From Planctomycetota bacterium (GTDB lineage Bacteria > Planctomycetota > Planctomycetia > Pirellulales > Pirellulaceae): DNA of 5,949 nucleotides. The notes below the pieces were generated by a model. It saw only the letters and a list, made by a program, of their open reading frames with translations. It did not search any database and had not been told where the DNA came from. The stretch lies in NCBI GenBank assembly GCA_019347795.1, contig JAHWKS010000399.1:1-5949 (forward strand), given 5' to 3'. Positions 1-5,553 of the stretch are shown piece by piece. A program made the translations under genes and the position numbers. Each line of letters begins with the position of its first letter. The stretch's first letter is position 1.

Positions 1-620
1 CGGTCAACGTGCAGGTCGCTGCCGTGCGCGGTGAAACTGAACGGAATCCCGGTGAGTCGATGGATGACGAAAGCTGCGGCTGCCGGATGGGTGGCGAAAT
101 GAGCATGAATATGCTCAACGCCCAGTCCGCTCGCCTTCCGCGCCAACAGCGCCATTCGAGGAAACAGCGCCAATCCGCCCAGCAGCAGACGGCGACTGCC
201 CCAGTTCGCCCGGATGAGAGTCGCCAGCGCGCCCAGGTAGGCTCTGGGGCGGCGCCGAAGGTAGTGGAGCTGCGCCTTTGCTATTTCCCACGACGCCAGC
301 GGGCCGTAATGAGCGCGCTCAACGTATGCGCGAGCCTCAGGGTGCATGATGTAGTTTCTCGCGGCGGGGCGAAGCAGCTCTCGCAGTTTTGCTCCCAGCG
401 AAGCACCCTCAATCGACGTCTGGGCGCCGCTCCCGGCCGGCAGCAGCGGGAACACCTCGACGTTCACGCGGCAGCGCTCCATGGCCTGCATCTCGTAGAG
501 GATGAATGTCTCGGTAAGTTTCGGAAAACGCGACACCACGTACGCCACGCGCAGCATCTGACGACTCCCCGCATCGGAGCGGGCGACCGGCTTCACGGCT
601 ACCGCCGCGGCATCATTCAT
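1..620 (-). CDS. GT4-like glycosyltransferase, N-terminal part (3' end cut by window edge)
   Basis: This gene runs off the left edge, and 206 residues of the N-terminal half are visible. It resembles GT-B fold glycosyltransferases of the GT4 group that add sugars to lipid-linked EPS repeat units at the cytoplasmic face. Motifs seen are YVVSRFPKLTETFI (residues 27-40), typical of the first beta strand and loop of colanic-acid-type transferases, HIHAHFATHPA (170-180) and GIPFSFTAHGSDLHVD (191-206), the usual end of the acceptor-side domain. The donor-binding C-terminal domain lies outside the window, so sugar specificity cannot be judged. The ATG at 620 is chosen because GGGGAGG lies 10 nt upstream; a second Met at residue 22 sits just before the conserved core but has a weaker site. 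The gene follows the GGDEF-like gene by 53 nt on the same strand and is probably co-transcribed. The family call is firm, the acceptor and donor are unknown. Confidence 0.92.
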   Translation of the reverse strand, partial: MNDAAAVAVKPVARSDAGSRQMLRVAYVVSRFPKLTETFILYEMQAMERCRVNVEVFPLLPAGSGAQTSIEGASLGAKLRELLRPAARNYIMHPEARAYVERAHYGPLASWEIAKAQLHYLRRRPRAYLGALATLIRANWGSRRLLLGGLALFPRMALLARKASGLGVEHIHAHFATHPAAAAFVIHRLTGIPFSFTAHGSDLHVD

Positions 621-630
621 TTGCAATCGT

Positions 631-637
631 CCTCCCC
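631..637 (-). promoter_or_regulatory. Ribosome binding site of the glycosyltransferase
   Basis: GGGGAGG on the minus strand, 10 nt before the ATG at 620. It supports that start over the internal Met at residue 22. Confidence 0.6.
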
Positions 638-673
638 GTGCGCTGGGAGAAAGGGCCAAAAACCGCCGCCTCA

Positions 674-1597
674 TCAGGATGTGGATGATGACTCCGCGGG
701 AACGGGTTCGCTGTTCAGCCAATCGGGCTGACGGGCGCCGCGAGGATGGGGCGCATCCAGAGACGCGATGCTCCACCCGTGCTCGGGCAGCGGCGCCTCC
801 TCGCCGCGCATTAGCGCCTCGGCCCGCTCCACCAAGCCCGTGAAAGTGATCTCTTCGTCAGGAAAGGCGGCCAGCCCTCGCTGCAGGCGGACGCCTAATT
901 CCGCGACGGCGGCTTGCTCCATGCGCTCGATAATATGCACGGCCTGCCCGTGATCGTACTCGGGCATCAGCACCAGGAAATGGTCGCCGCGTTGAATTAC
1001 CCATCCCTCGTCATCGACCGACCGCGCCAGAACGCTCGCCAGGCGGCGCTCGAACAGCTTCAGCGAGCAGGATTTCTGGGCCTCCTCGATCACGCGCGGA
1101 ATGGCCGCCGGCATCTGTTGCGGGTGGGGCTTAAGCGCCACAAGCGCCAGGGGTCGCCGCTGTCGGCGCGCCCGCCGCACTTCGCGATAGAGCTCGCTTT
1201 GCGCTGCATCAAAAGAGGCGGCCGACGGACCGTCGTCCAGAAACGCCACCCGCACGGCTGCCTCTTCGAATTCGCGGATCGACTGCGCGATACGATTGGC
1301 CAGAATCGCCGTGATGGTCAAGGCGCAAGCCTCGGTCACCGTCAGCGGCAAAAACGGCCCTGCTATCGGGGTCCCTTTCCACGTCTTCAGTGCGAGAAAG
1401 AGCACTAGGAGTCCGACCACCTGCAACCACAGCGGCGTTCGATCCAGGCGCCGGATCACCAGCGCCGCCACAGCGGCGGCCGCGGCGAGCACGTACACGA
1501 ACGAGGCCAGGTTGATCGGCTCGTGGTAGCGCTCGATGTTGTAAAAGACGAACATCCAGGCGAAGGCGGCCGCCAATCCGACGCGAAACCGGCCCAT
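674..1597 (-). CDS. Four-helix membrane protein with degenerate GGDEF domain
   Basis: The protein has 307 residues from the chosen start. Four hydrophobic segments (about residues 5-22, 29-49, 56-73, 82-103) form a membrane module, followed by a soluble domain (about 130-265). That domain follows the GGDEF pattern: an ELYREVRRARRQRRPLALV opening helix and strand (135-153), RGDHFLVLMPE (203-213) where GG(D/E)EF-x-x-x-LPE is expected, and a tail LQRGLAAFPDEE (238-249) matching the usual SIGVAxFP strand. The catalytic signature reads RGDHF, and the upstream metal-binding LDID-FK stretch reads LKPHPQ (155-160), so c-di-GMP synthesis is unlikely. An RSVD sequence (192-195) resembles the inhibitory RxxD site but lies two residues too far from the signature. 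A strong Shine-Dalgarno decides the ATG at 1597; the frame stays open to an ATG at 1690 without such a site. It lies between the sugar transferase and glycosyltransferase genes. A sensor or scaffold role is inference. Confidence 0.72.
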   Translation of the reverse strand: MGRFRVGLAAAFAWMFVFYNIERYHEPINLASFVYVLAAAAAVAALVIRRLDRTPLWLQVVGLLVLFLALKTWKGTPIAGPFLPLTVTEACALTITAILANRIAQSIREFEEAAVRVAFLDDGPSAASFDAAQSELYREVRRARRQRRPLALVALKPHPQQMPAAIPRVIEEAQKSCSLKLFERRLASVLARSVDDEGWVIQRGDHFLVLMPEYDHGQAVHIIERMEQAAVAELGVRLQRGLAAFPDEEITFTGLVERAEALMRGEEAPLPEHGWSIASLDAPHPRGARQPDWLNSEPVPAESSSTS

Positions 1598-1601
1598 ACC
1601 A

Positions 1602-1611
1602 CTCCTCCTCC
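1602..1611 (-). promoter_or_regulatory. Strong ribosome binding site that fixes the start at 1597
   Basis: GGAGGAGGAG on the minus strand ends 4 nt before the ATG; its AGGAGG core is 6 nt away. It is the best Shine-Dalgarno in the window and argues against the longer reading from 1690. It suggests this gene is translated independently after the 139-nt spacer. Confidence 0.75.
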
Positions 1612-1635
1612 GTTGTTTGCTGCTCAACGAACCAT

Positions 1636-1674
1636 CCGTTCCGTGCGAAATGCTGTTGGGGGCGCGCGGAACGG
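1636..1674 (-). repeat. Intergenic inverted repeat (stem-loop) between sugar transferase and GGDEF-like gene
   Basis: Twelve-base arms at 1636-1647 (CCGTTCCGTGCG on plus) and 1663-1674 (CGCGCGGAACGG) pair with one mismatch around a 15-nt loop. The odd pair is U-G on a plus transcript but C-A on the minus transcript that is expected here. There is no T-run after the stem, so a classical intrinsic terminator is unlikely. It lies 63 nt downstream of the sugar transferase stop and 38 nt upstream of the next start, so it could tune read-through or protect an mRNA end. Confidence 0.5.
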
Positions 1675-1736
1675 CTTCCACGCTCCTCAAAGCACGTCGT
1701 CGGAAATCTGCGTGTGGAGATCGGGCGCTGAGCCGG

Positions 1737-2462
1737 CTAGTAGGCGCCGCGGTGGCTGACGATCGCTCCCGCGGTCGCCCAAAGGATCTGCAGATCCAGC
1801 CACAGGCTCTGCTGCTCGATGTACCGGATATCCAGCCCGACCCGCTCCTCGAAGTCCACGTCGGCCCGGCCCTTGATTTGCCACAGGCCGGTCACTCCGG
1901 GAAGCACCTCTAATCGTTCCGTTTGGTCGAGTGAATACGTGCTGGCGGCGAACGATGTGGGGCGAGGCCCCACGAGGCTCATCTCGCCTTTGATCACGTT
2001 GAAAATCTGCGGGAGTTCATCCAAACTGGTCCTGCGAAGCCATCGTCCGACCCGCGTCTGGCGGGGATCATTGGTGATCTTGAAATCAGGCCACGTTAAT
2101 TCGTTCAAGTGGGCGTACCTGGATTTCAACTCTTCCGCATTGGGAACCATCGTGCGAAACTTATACATGCGGAACCGGCGTCCTCCTTTCCCCGTGCGCA
2201 TCTGTGCGAACAGCACAGATCCCGGGCTTTCCGCCCAGACCGCCAGGGAAATGACCCCCATCGCGGCCAGCGCCAGCGGCAGCGCCGCGAGGCAGATAGC
2301 CAGATCCAATCCCCGCTTGAGAACCGAATAAACGCTGCGGCATGGAGAAACGCGCGGGGGCAGGACAACTGCCAGGCTCGTCAAGTCCACGGCGGAGGCC
2401 TCCGGTTCGCGGGGGACCGGCGGGGACGGCGAGCACTGCGAGATGGTGGAGCGATAGTTCAT
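1737..2462 (-). CDS. Undecaprenyl-phosphate sugar phosphotransferase (bacterial sugar transferase family)
   Basis: This is a 241-residue initiating phosphoglycosyl transferase of the monotopic class (Pfam bacterial sugar transferase, as in PglC and the WcaJ C-terminal domain). It moves a sugar phosphate from a nucleotide sugar to undecaprenyl phosphate at the inner membrane, the first step in building the EPS repeat unit. Seen in order: a proline-rich, probably disordered N-terminus (1-44), [16 protein letters not shown] opening the re-entrant membrane helix (47-62), [10 protein letters not shown] (78-87), KFRTM (101-105), [11 protein letters not shown] (124-134), the SLDELPQ motif with the Asp-Glu catalytic dyad (D148, E149), VGPRP (164-168) and [12 protein letters not shown] (188-199). 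No N-terminal four-helix module is present, so it is the short form. The ATG at 2462 is preferred; an in-frame TTG at 2483 would add seven residues. The donor sugar cannot be read from sequence. Confidence 0.95.
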   Translation of the reverse strand: MNYRSTISQCSPSPPVPREPEASAVDLTSLAVVLPPRVSPCRSVYSVLKRGLDLAICLAALPLALAAMGVISLAVWAESPGSVLFAQMRTGKGGRRFRMYKFRTMVPNAEELKSRYAHLNELTWPDFKITNDPRQTRVGRWLRRTSLDELPQIFNVIKGEMSLVGPRPTSFAASTYSLDQTERLEVLPGVTGLWQIKGRADVDFEERVGLDIRYIEQQSLWLDLQILWATAGAIVSHRGAY

Positions 2463-2600
2463 GGCCCGGCCCACGCCTTGCAAAAACTGCGCCGCCTGCG
2501 CATTCCTCTTAACCCCACCTGCAACTGTCGTTAGCCTAAGATTAACACGTTCCCCAGCTTACGCGGCGGAGCTGGGTCGCGGCGCTGCGCCGTGCGTGGC

Positions 2601-2741
2601 GCCAAACTTTCCGATGTGGCACGACGCCAACCCATTGGTGACCTCGAAGTCCGGCCACTGGGAGCGCCGCTAGACAGGACGCCAAGTCCAATCCACGCTT
2701 GAGAAATCCCAATAAACGCGACGGTACGTCGAAACGCGCAC
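2601..2741 (-). pseudogene. Decayed, internally deleted second sugar transferase gene
   Basis: Two adjacent stretches resemble the intact sugar transferase downstream. Block A (about 2659-2709 at protein level, with looser base similarity to 2741) encodes [15 protein letters not shown] and differs from the intact [15 protein letters not shown] at one residue. Block B (2601-2660) encodes WPDFEVTN and, after diverged residues, IGKFG, matching WPDFKITN and VGRW. The blocks abut at about 2660 but are in different frames, and the roughly 60 codons that separate them in the intact gene are gone, including the KFRTM region. Block A has no start codon after its upstream stop (2761-2763), and block B's frame ends at a TAA (2559-2561) without the SLDE catalytic motif. 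Across 44 aligned bases of block A about 35 match, and seven of eight changed codons are synonymous, so the relic seems to come from a paralogue that was once functional rather than a fresh copy. Confidence 0.8.
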
Positions 2742-2790
2742 TCGCCGGCTCGTGCGGTCCTCAATGAATTGGCGGCGCGCCGCTGCCGGA

Positions 2791-2900
2791 AAAAAGTACT
2801 GGAATTCCAACGATGGATTTACCCATTTATGACAATCAACCTATTTAACCTGTTCTTGTCAATCTGTGCATCCTACATAGACATCCTAGAATGTCAAGCC
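2791..2900. promoter_or_regulatory. AT-rich divergent control region with TGTCA half-sites
   Basis: About 37% GC by hand count, in a window that is otherwise clearly GC-rich. It lies between the minus-strand sugar transferase operon and the plus-strand deacetylase gene, so promoters for one or both are expected here. Inverted half-sites occur as TGACAA (2830-2835) with TTGTCA (2856-2861), and GACAT (2880-2884) with ATGTC (2891-2895). A perfect minus-strand TTGACA (2862-2857) could be a -35 box, but the hexamer 17 nt on, TTGATT, is a poor -10. On plus, TAGAAT (2887-2892) is a fair -10 without a good -35. No single promoter can be assigned. Confidence 0.4.
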
Positions 2901-2959
2901 GCCTGTAATTTTTTCTGGAGATGGGCTAACATGGGGGCGTGCAAAATAACTCGGTATAG

Positions 2960-2978
2960 GACCGCATCCGACGCGGTC
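2960..2978 (+). repeat. Small inverted repeat in the deacetylase leader
   Basis: Perfect 6-base arms GACCGC (2960-2965) and GCGGTC (2973-2978) enclose a 7-nt loop, 59 nt before the deacetylase ATG. It overlaps the end of a TATAGG sequence (2955-2960). It could be a leader hairpin or an operator; it is short enough to be chance in GC-rich DNA. Confidence 0.3.
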
Positions 2979-3018
2979 ATGAGACGGTATTTCCTCGCCA
3001 TTCCTTGTCGAAACTTTA

Positions 3019-3030
3019 GCGCGAAAGCGC
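3019..3030 (+). promoter_or_regulatory. GNRA-tetraloop hairpin in place of a Shine-Dalgarno
   Basis: GCGC-GAAA-GCGC forms a 4-bp stem with a GAAA tetraloop, ending 7 nt before the deacetylase ATG at 3038. No AGGAG-like sequence is present at this spot, so initiation may depend on local structure or be weak. Four base pairs alone could be chance. Confidence 0.3.
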
Positions 3031-3037
3031 CGAGCCA

Positions 3038-4027
3038 ATGCATGGTCGTTTCCGGCGCGGGGCGTTTTGGGTTGCCAGAACCACCGCGTTTTCCGCTTTT
3101 GTTTCCGGGCTGGAATCCTGGAGTGGGCGCCGTCCGGGACGCCTGCACGTGCTCACGTACCACCGCGTCGATTGGCCGGATGCCTCGCCCTATCTCAACC
3201 CGCGCTCGATTAGCGCAACCCCCACCGAGTTTTGTCGACAAACCGACTTCCTCGCAGAGAAGCGATGCGTCGTGGGCATGGACGAGGTAATTGCCGCGGC
3301 GACCACCGGTGGTGCACTGCCGCCCGGTGCGGTATTGATTTCGTTCGATGACGCGTACCGCGATTTCGCCGTACACGCCTGGCCGGCGCTCCGCGAGCGA
3401 AGCCTGCCAGTTACGCTCTTCGTCGCGACGGCCTATCCCGACCAGCCGCACCGCGCATTTTGGTGGGACCGGATTTATCACGCGATCTCGATGACCGGTT
3501 CGAGCAGCATCGAGGTTCGGGGATTAGGAGTCGTCTCGCTCGCCAATGAGCGGGCGCGAGCCGACTCGCTCCGACGGATTGCGGCGCATCTCAAGTCGGC
3601 GCCGCACCACGAGGCCATGAGCGCGGTGGACGCGCTATGCCAGGAAAACGGAGCGGCCGCCGGCGGGGCCGTGTTGGATTGGGACGAGCTGCGCCGATTG
3701 GCCAACGAGGGAGTAACACTCGCGCCGCACACACGGACCCATCCCCTTTTAAACCGCATCTCTGAGGCGGAGGCGAGGGAAGAAGTGCTTGGCTCGCGCA
3801 GCGACCTGGAGCGGGAAATCGGCGCCGCGCCGCCCGTCTTCGCCTATCCCGCGGGCGCCCATGACGGCGCGGTGGTGCGGCTGGTAAGCGAGCTGGGATT
3901 TCGCCTGGCGTTCACGACGCGACGCGGCGCCAACCGATTTCCCCCGCGCGATCCCTTCCGGCTTCGACGCATCAACGTCGGCCGAAGCACGCCGCTCGCC
4001 TTGCTTCGCGCCCAGTTGCTCCTTTGA
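3038..4027 (+). CDS. Polysaccharide deacetylase (NodB homology, CE4 family)
   Basis: A 329-residue CE4-type metal-dependent deacetylase that would remove N- or O-acetyl groups from a polysaccharide. Motifs seen are VLTYHRV (38-44), the usual opening of this EPS-associated subgroup; ISFDDAYRD (101-109) with the catalytic and metal Asp pair D104-D105; HTRTHP (231-236) with metal ligands H231 and H235; FAYPAG (268-273), the third motif; and LAFTT (290-294). A roughly 100-residue insert between motifs 1 and 2 contains an FWWDRIYHAI segment (141-150). No signal peptide is obvious: residues 1-30 are arginine-rich and only mildly hydrophobic, so location is uncertain. The ATG at 3038 is the only start after the in-frame TAG at 3017-3019, although it lacks a Shine-Dalgarno. 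The gene is transcribed divergently from the sugar transferase and converges on the export lipoprotein gene. The family call is secure; the substrate is inferred to be the locus polysaccharide. Confidence 0.93.
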   Translation: MHGRFRRGAFWVARTTAFSAFVSGLESWSGRRPGRLHVLTYHRVDWPDASPYLNPRSISATPTEFCRQTDFLAEKRCVVGMDEVIAAATTGGALPPGAVLISFDDAYRDFAVHAWPALRERSLPVTLFVATAYPDQPHRAFWWDRIYHAISMTGSSSIEVRGLGVVSLANERARADSLRRIAAHLKSAPHHEAMSAVDALCQENGAAAGGAVLDWDELRRLANEGVTLAPHTRTHPLLNRISEAEAREEVLGSRSDLEREIGAAPPVFAYPAGAHDGAVVRLVSELGFRLAFTTRRGANRFPPRDPFRLRRINVGRSTPLALLRAQLLL

Positions 4028-4030
4028 CGC

Positions 4031-4042
4031 GGCGGCGCCGCC
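4031..4042. terminator. GC palindrome in the convergent gap (possible bidirectional terminator)
   Basis: GGCGGCGCCGCC is a perfect 12-base palindrome 3 nt after the deacetylase stop and 6 nt beyond the exporter stop. Both genes end here, facing each other, which suits a shared terminator. On the plus side it is followed by T-containing but not U-rich DNA, so intrinsic termination is uncertain. Confidence 0.3.
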
Positions 4043-4048
4043 CCGCCA

Positions 4049-5260
4049 TTAATTGTTGTTGTTCCGGGGATTGATCCACCGCCCCATCGCCTCCGTGTAC
4101 GGCGAGGTGATCAGCGTCGGGACGACGCGGTCGAACGTGCGCCGGAACCACCAAGCCGGATCAGGATTCAGGTAAATGATGTCGCCCGGACGCACCAGGA
4201 CGGTTTCTTGCGGATCATACCGGGCGGCGATCAAATCCACCAGGATTAAGAGCGGCTTGCCGTCGGGCATCACCCGGTGCACCGTCACTGTGGTGGGCGA
4301 TTCGATGGGATCGATGTAGCCGGCCATGGCCACCGCGGTAACCACGTCGATCTCACGCTCGCGCGGCAGAACCAGCCCCGCGCCCAACTCGCGCTCGCGA
4401 TCCCCCAACGTGAAGCGGACCAGATTGCTGGGGTTGAGTTCTCCGACGACGAAGAACACCTCGCTCTCGCGGCTGGGCGCCAACACCACGTCGCCCGGCT
4501 GGAGCAAGATCTCGCTGGGAGGGATTGGGCCCGGCGGGGCGCCCCGCAAGGGGATGCGCATGACCGTCAGCCAACTGTTGGTAATGGGGTCAAAGGAACG
4601 CTCCACGGGATACCCCGACTCATCGCATATCGGAGGCGCGGCTCCGGGAAGCGCCGGGCGACGCCGGTGAACTTCAACCATGTCCGCCGCAAGGCGATTC
4701 AGCCCGGCGGCGGCCGCCAGCGCATGCCCGACGTCGTTCTGAAAGCGCGGCAGGGGATGGGTCCCCGGGGCGTTGACTTCGCCCAAGACGACCACCTCCA
4801 CTGTGCTCTTAAGCGCCAAGGAGACGCTCACCCTAGGCGCGGTGAAGTATCCGTCGGCGTACGTTCGCGTGATCACTTGCTGGGCCTGGAGCAGGTTCAT
4901 GCCCCCCACCCGCACCGCCCCGATCAGCGGCAGGTAGACCTCGCCGCTGGCCATCACCTGCACTTGGAGGGGCTGGACTACGGCGTTGGGAAAGAGATCA
5001 GGCACGGTGACGCTGAGAACGTCGCCCGGACCCAGAAAATAATCTCGCGGCGGCGGCGCCGTAAGCATCGCGTAATTCAACGGCGGTCCCACCGCCCGCA
5101 TCGGCATGCGAAAGTGATCAGGAAGCGCGCTCGCGGGGACGCCGGGGGAGCGCAAGGGAGCATAACAGCCGCTGGCGGTGATGACGACTACCGCGGCGAG
5201 CATGCCCAGTCGGCATATCCGTCGTTGTCGGCGATCATCGCTTCTGCTACCGGCATCCAT
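4049..5260 (-). CDS. Wza-like polysaccharide export outer-membrane lipoprotein
   Basis: A 403-residue protein of the polysaccharide export (Wza/KpsD/GumB-like) family, which builds the outer-membrane channel for EPS. An arginine-rich start (10-17) is followed by a hydrophobic stretch and a lipobox ending TASGC, with the lipidated Cys at 32. The export domain spans about 72-150 (FLGPGDVLSVTV, then GEVYLPLIGAVRVGG). The first SLBB-type domain begins at VEVVVLGEVNAPGTHPLP (154-171), is interrupted by a proline-rich insert (201-248) and closes at LLQPGDVVLAP (252-262). The second begins at VFFVVGELNPSN (268-279) and ends at VRPGDIIYLNP (356-366). An aromatic amphipathic segment (368-396) matches the membrane-spanning C-terminal helix of this family, and the protein ends in four Asn. 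The ATG at 5260 keeps the positive n-region; Met20 would remove it. It is divided from the other minus-strand genes by the convergent deacetylase gene. A Wzc-type partner is not in the window. Confidence 0.95.
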   Translation of the reverse strand: MDAGSRSDDRRQRRICRLGMLAAVVVITASGCYAPLRSPGVPASALPDHFRMPMRAVGPPLNYAMLTAPPPRDYFLGPGDVLSVTVPDLFPNAVVQPLQVQVMASGEVYLPLIGAVRVGGMNLLQAQQVITRTYADGYFTAPRVSVSLALKSTVEVVVLGEVNAPGTHPLPRFQNDVGHALAAAAGLNRLAADMVEVHRRRPALPGAAPPICDESGYPVERSFDPITNSWLTVMRIPLRGAPPGPIPPSEILLQPGDVVLAPSRESEVFFVVGELNPSNLVRFTLGDRERELGAGLVLPREREIDVVTAVAMAGYIDPIESPTTVTVHRVMPDGKPLLILVDLIAARYDPQETVLVRPGDIIYLNPDPAWWFRRTFDRVVPTLITSPYTEAMGRWINPRNNNN

Positions 5261-5314
5261 GCGTCACGCATTCCGTGGACGAACGGGCAGCGTTGCCATC
5301 CCTTGGAACGCGCC

Positions 5315-5328
5315 TCAATCACGATTGA
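5315..5328. promoter_or_regulatory. Palindrome TCAATC-AC-GATTGA ahead of the exporter
   Basis: Two perfect 6-base arms flank a 2-base centre, 55-68 nt upstream of the exporter ATG. The position suits an operator for a dimeric regulator. No regulator is known, and one copy only is seen. Confidence 0.3.
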
Positions 5329-5520
5329 TCGGAGCTTCGCACGCCTGAAGCAAAGCGATTTGCCGGCGAGCGGAGCAACAAGCAAGACTGACGAACGAAC
5401 CTCTGCTATAGGCGGCCGACGCTTGAAAACCCGCACGCCCCGCAAAAAGTGCAAACTCGTCGATGTCGGCGCCAGACGCCCCTGTCGATGTCGCAGCATG
5501 CCGGAAGATTCAGGATTCGA

Positions 5521-5545
5521 AACGAGTCCCAAGCGAGGTCTCGTT
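5521..5545 (-). terminator. Possible terminator hairpin after the right-edge gene
   Basis: Arms AACGAG (5521-5526) and CTCGTT (5540-5545) pair perfectly; after one T-T mismatch two more C-G pairs form, leaving a 7-nt loop. It begins 8 nt after the stop of the right-edge gene. On the minus transcript only three U follow the stem, so it is a weak candidate. Confidence 0.35.
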
Positions 5546-5553
5546 GGAGGAGA

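Larger units (their letters stand above)
5261..5553. other. Spacer upstream of the export lipoprotein gene
   Basis: This 293-bp stretch separates the right-edge gene from the exporter. I see no convincing gene: a minus-strand frame (5532-5188) crosses it but overlaps the exporter start by 73 bases and has no recognisable motif. It holds a terminator-like hairpin (5521-5545), the sequence TATAGC (minus strand, 5410-5405) without a matching -35, and a palindrome at 5315-5328. The exporter promoter probably lies here but cannot be placed. Confidence 0.5.

Noticed and set aside
9..731. A 240-codon plus-strand frame at the left edge
   Set aside because: It is antisense to the glycosyltransferase, whose motifs and ribosome binding site are clear, and it shows low-complexity Arg/Gln composition.
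1598..1690. N-terminal extension of the GGDEF-like protein to the ATG at 1690
   Set aside because: The extension is polar and unconserved-looking, would cover the stem-loop, and ignores the strong GGAGGAGGAG site before 1597.
2479..2494. Sigma-54-like sequence CGGCGCA-N4-TTGCA on the minus strand
   Set aside because: The GG-N10-GC spacing fits, but transcription would start about 6 nt before the sugar transferase ATG, leaving no room for a leader, and three -24 positions do not match.
2617..2632. TGGCACG on plus, a perfect sigma-54 -24 half
   Set aside because: The -12 TTGC element is absent at the required spacing, and the site lies within the sugar transferase relic.
2531..2764. A 77-codon minus-strand frame over the relic
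   Set aside because: This frame differs from both homologous reading frames of the sugar transferase relic, so it is a by-product of decay.
2769..3290. A plus-strand frame crossing the AT-rich region into the deacetylase gene
   Set aside because: It overlaps the deacetylase in another frame and has no recognisable domain. The part after 3038 is clearly coding in the deacetylase frame.
5188..5532. A minus-strand frame of 114 codons across the spacer upstream of the exporter
   Set aside because: It overlaps the exporter start by 73 bases in another frame, has no good ribosome binding site and no family-like pattern.
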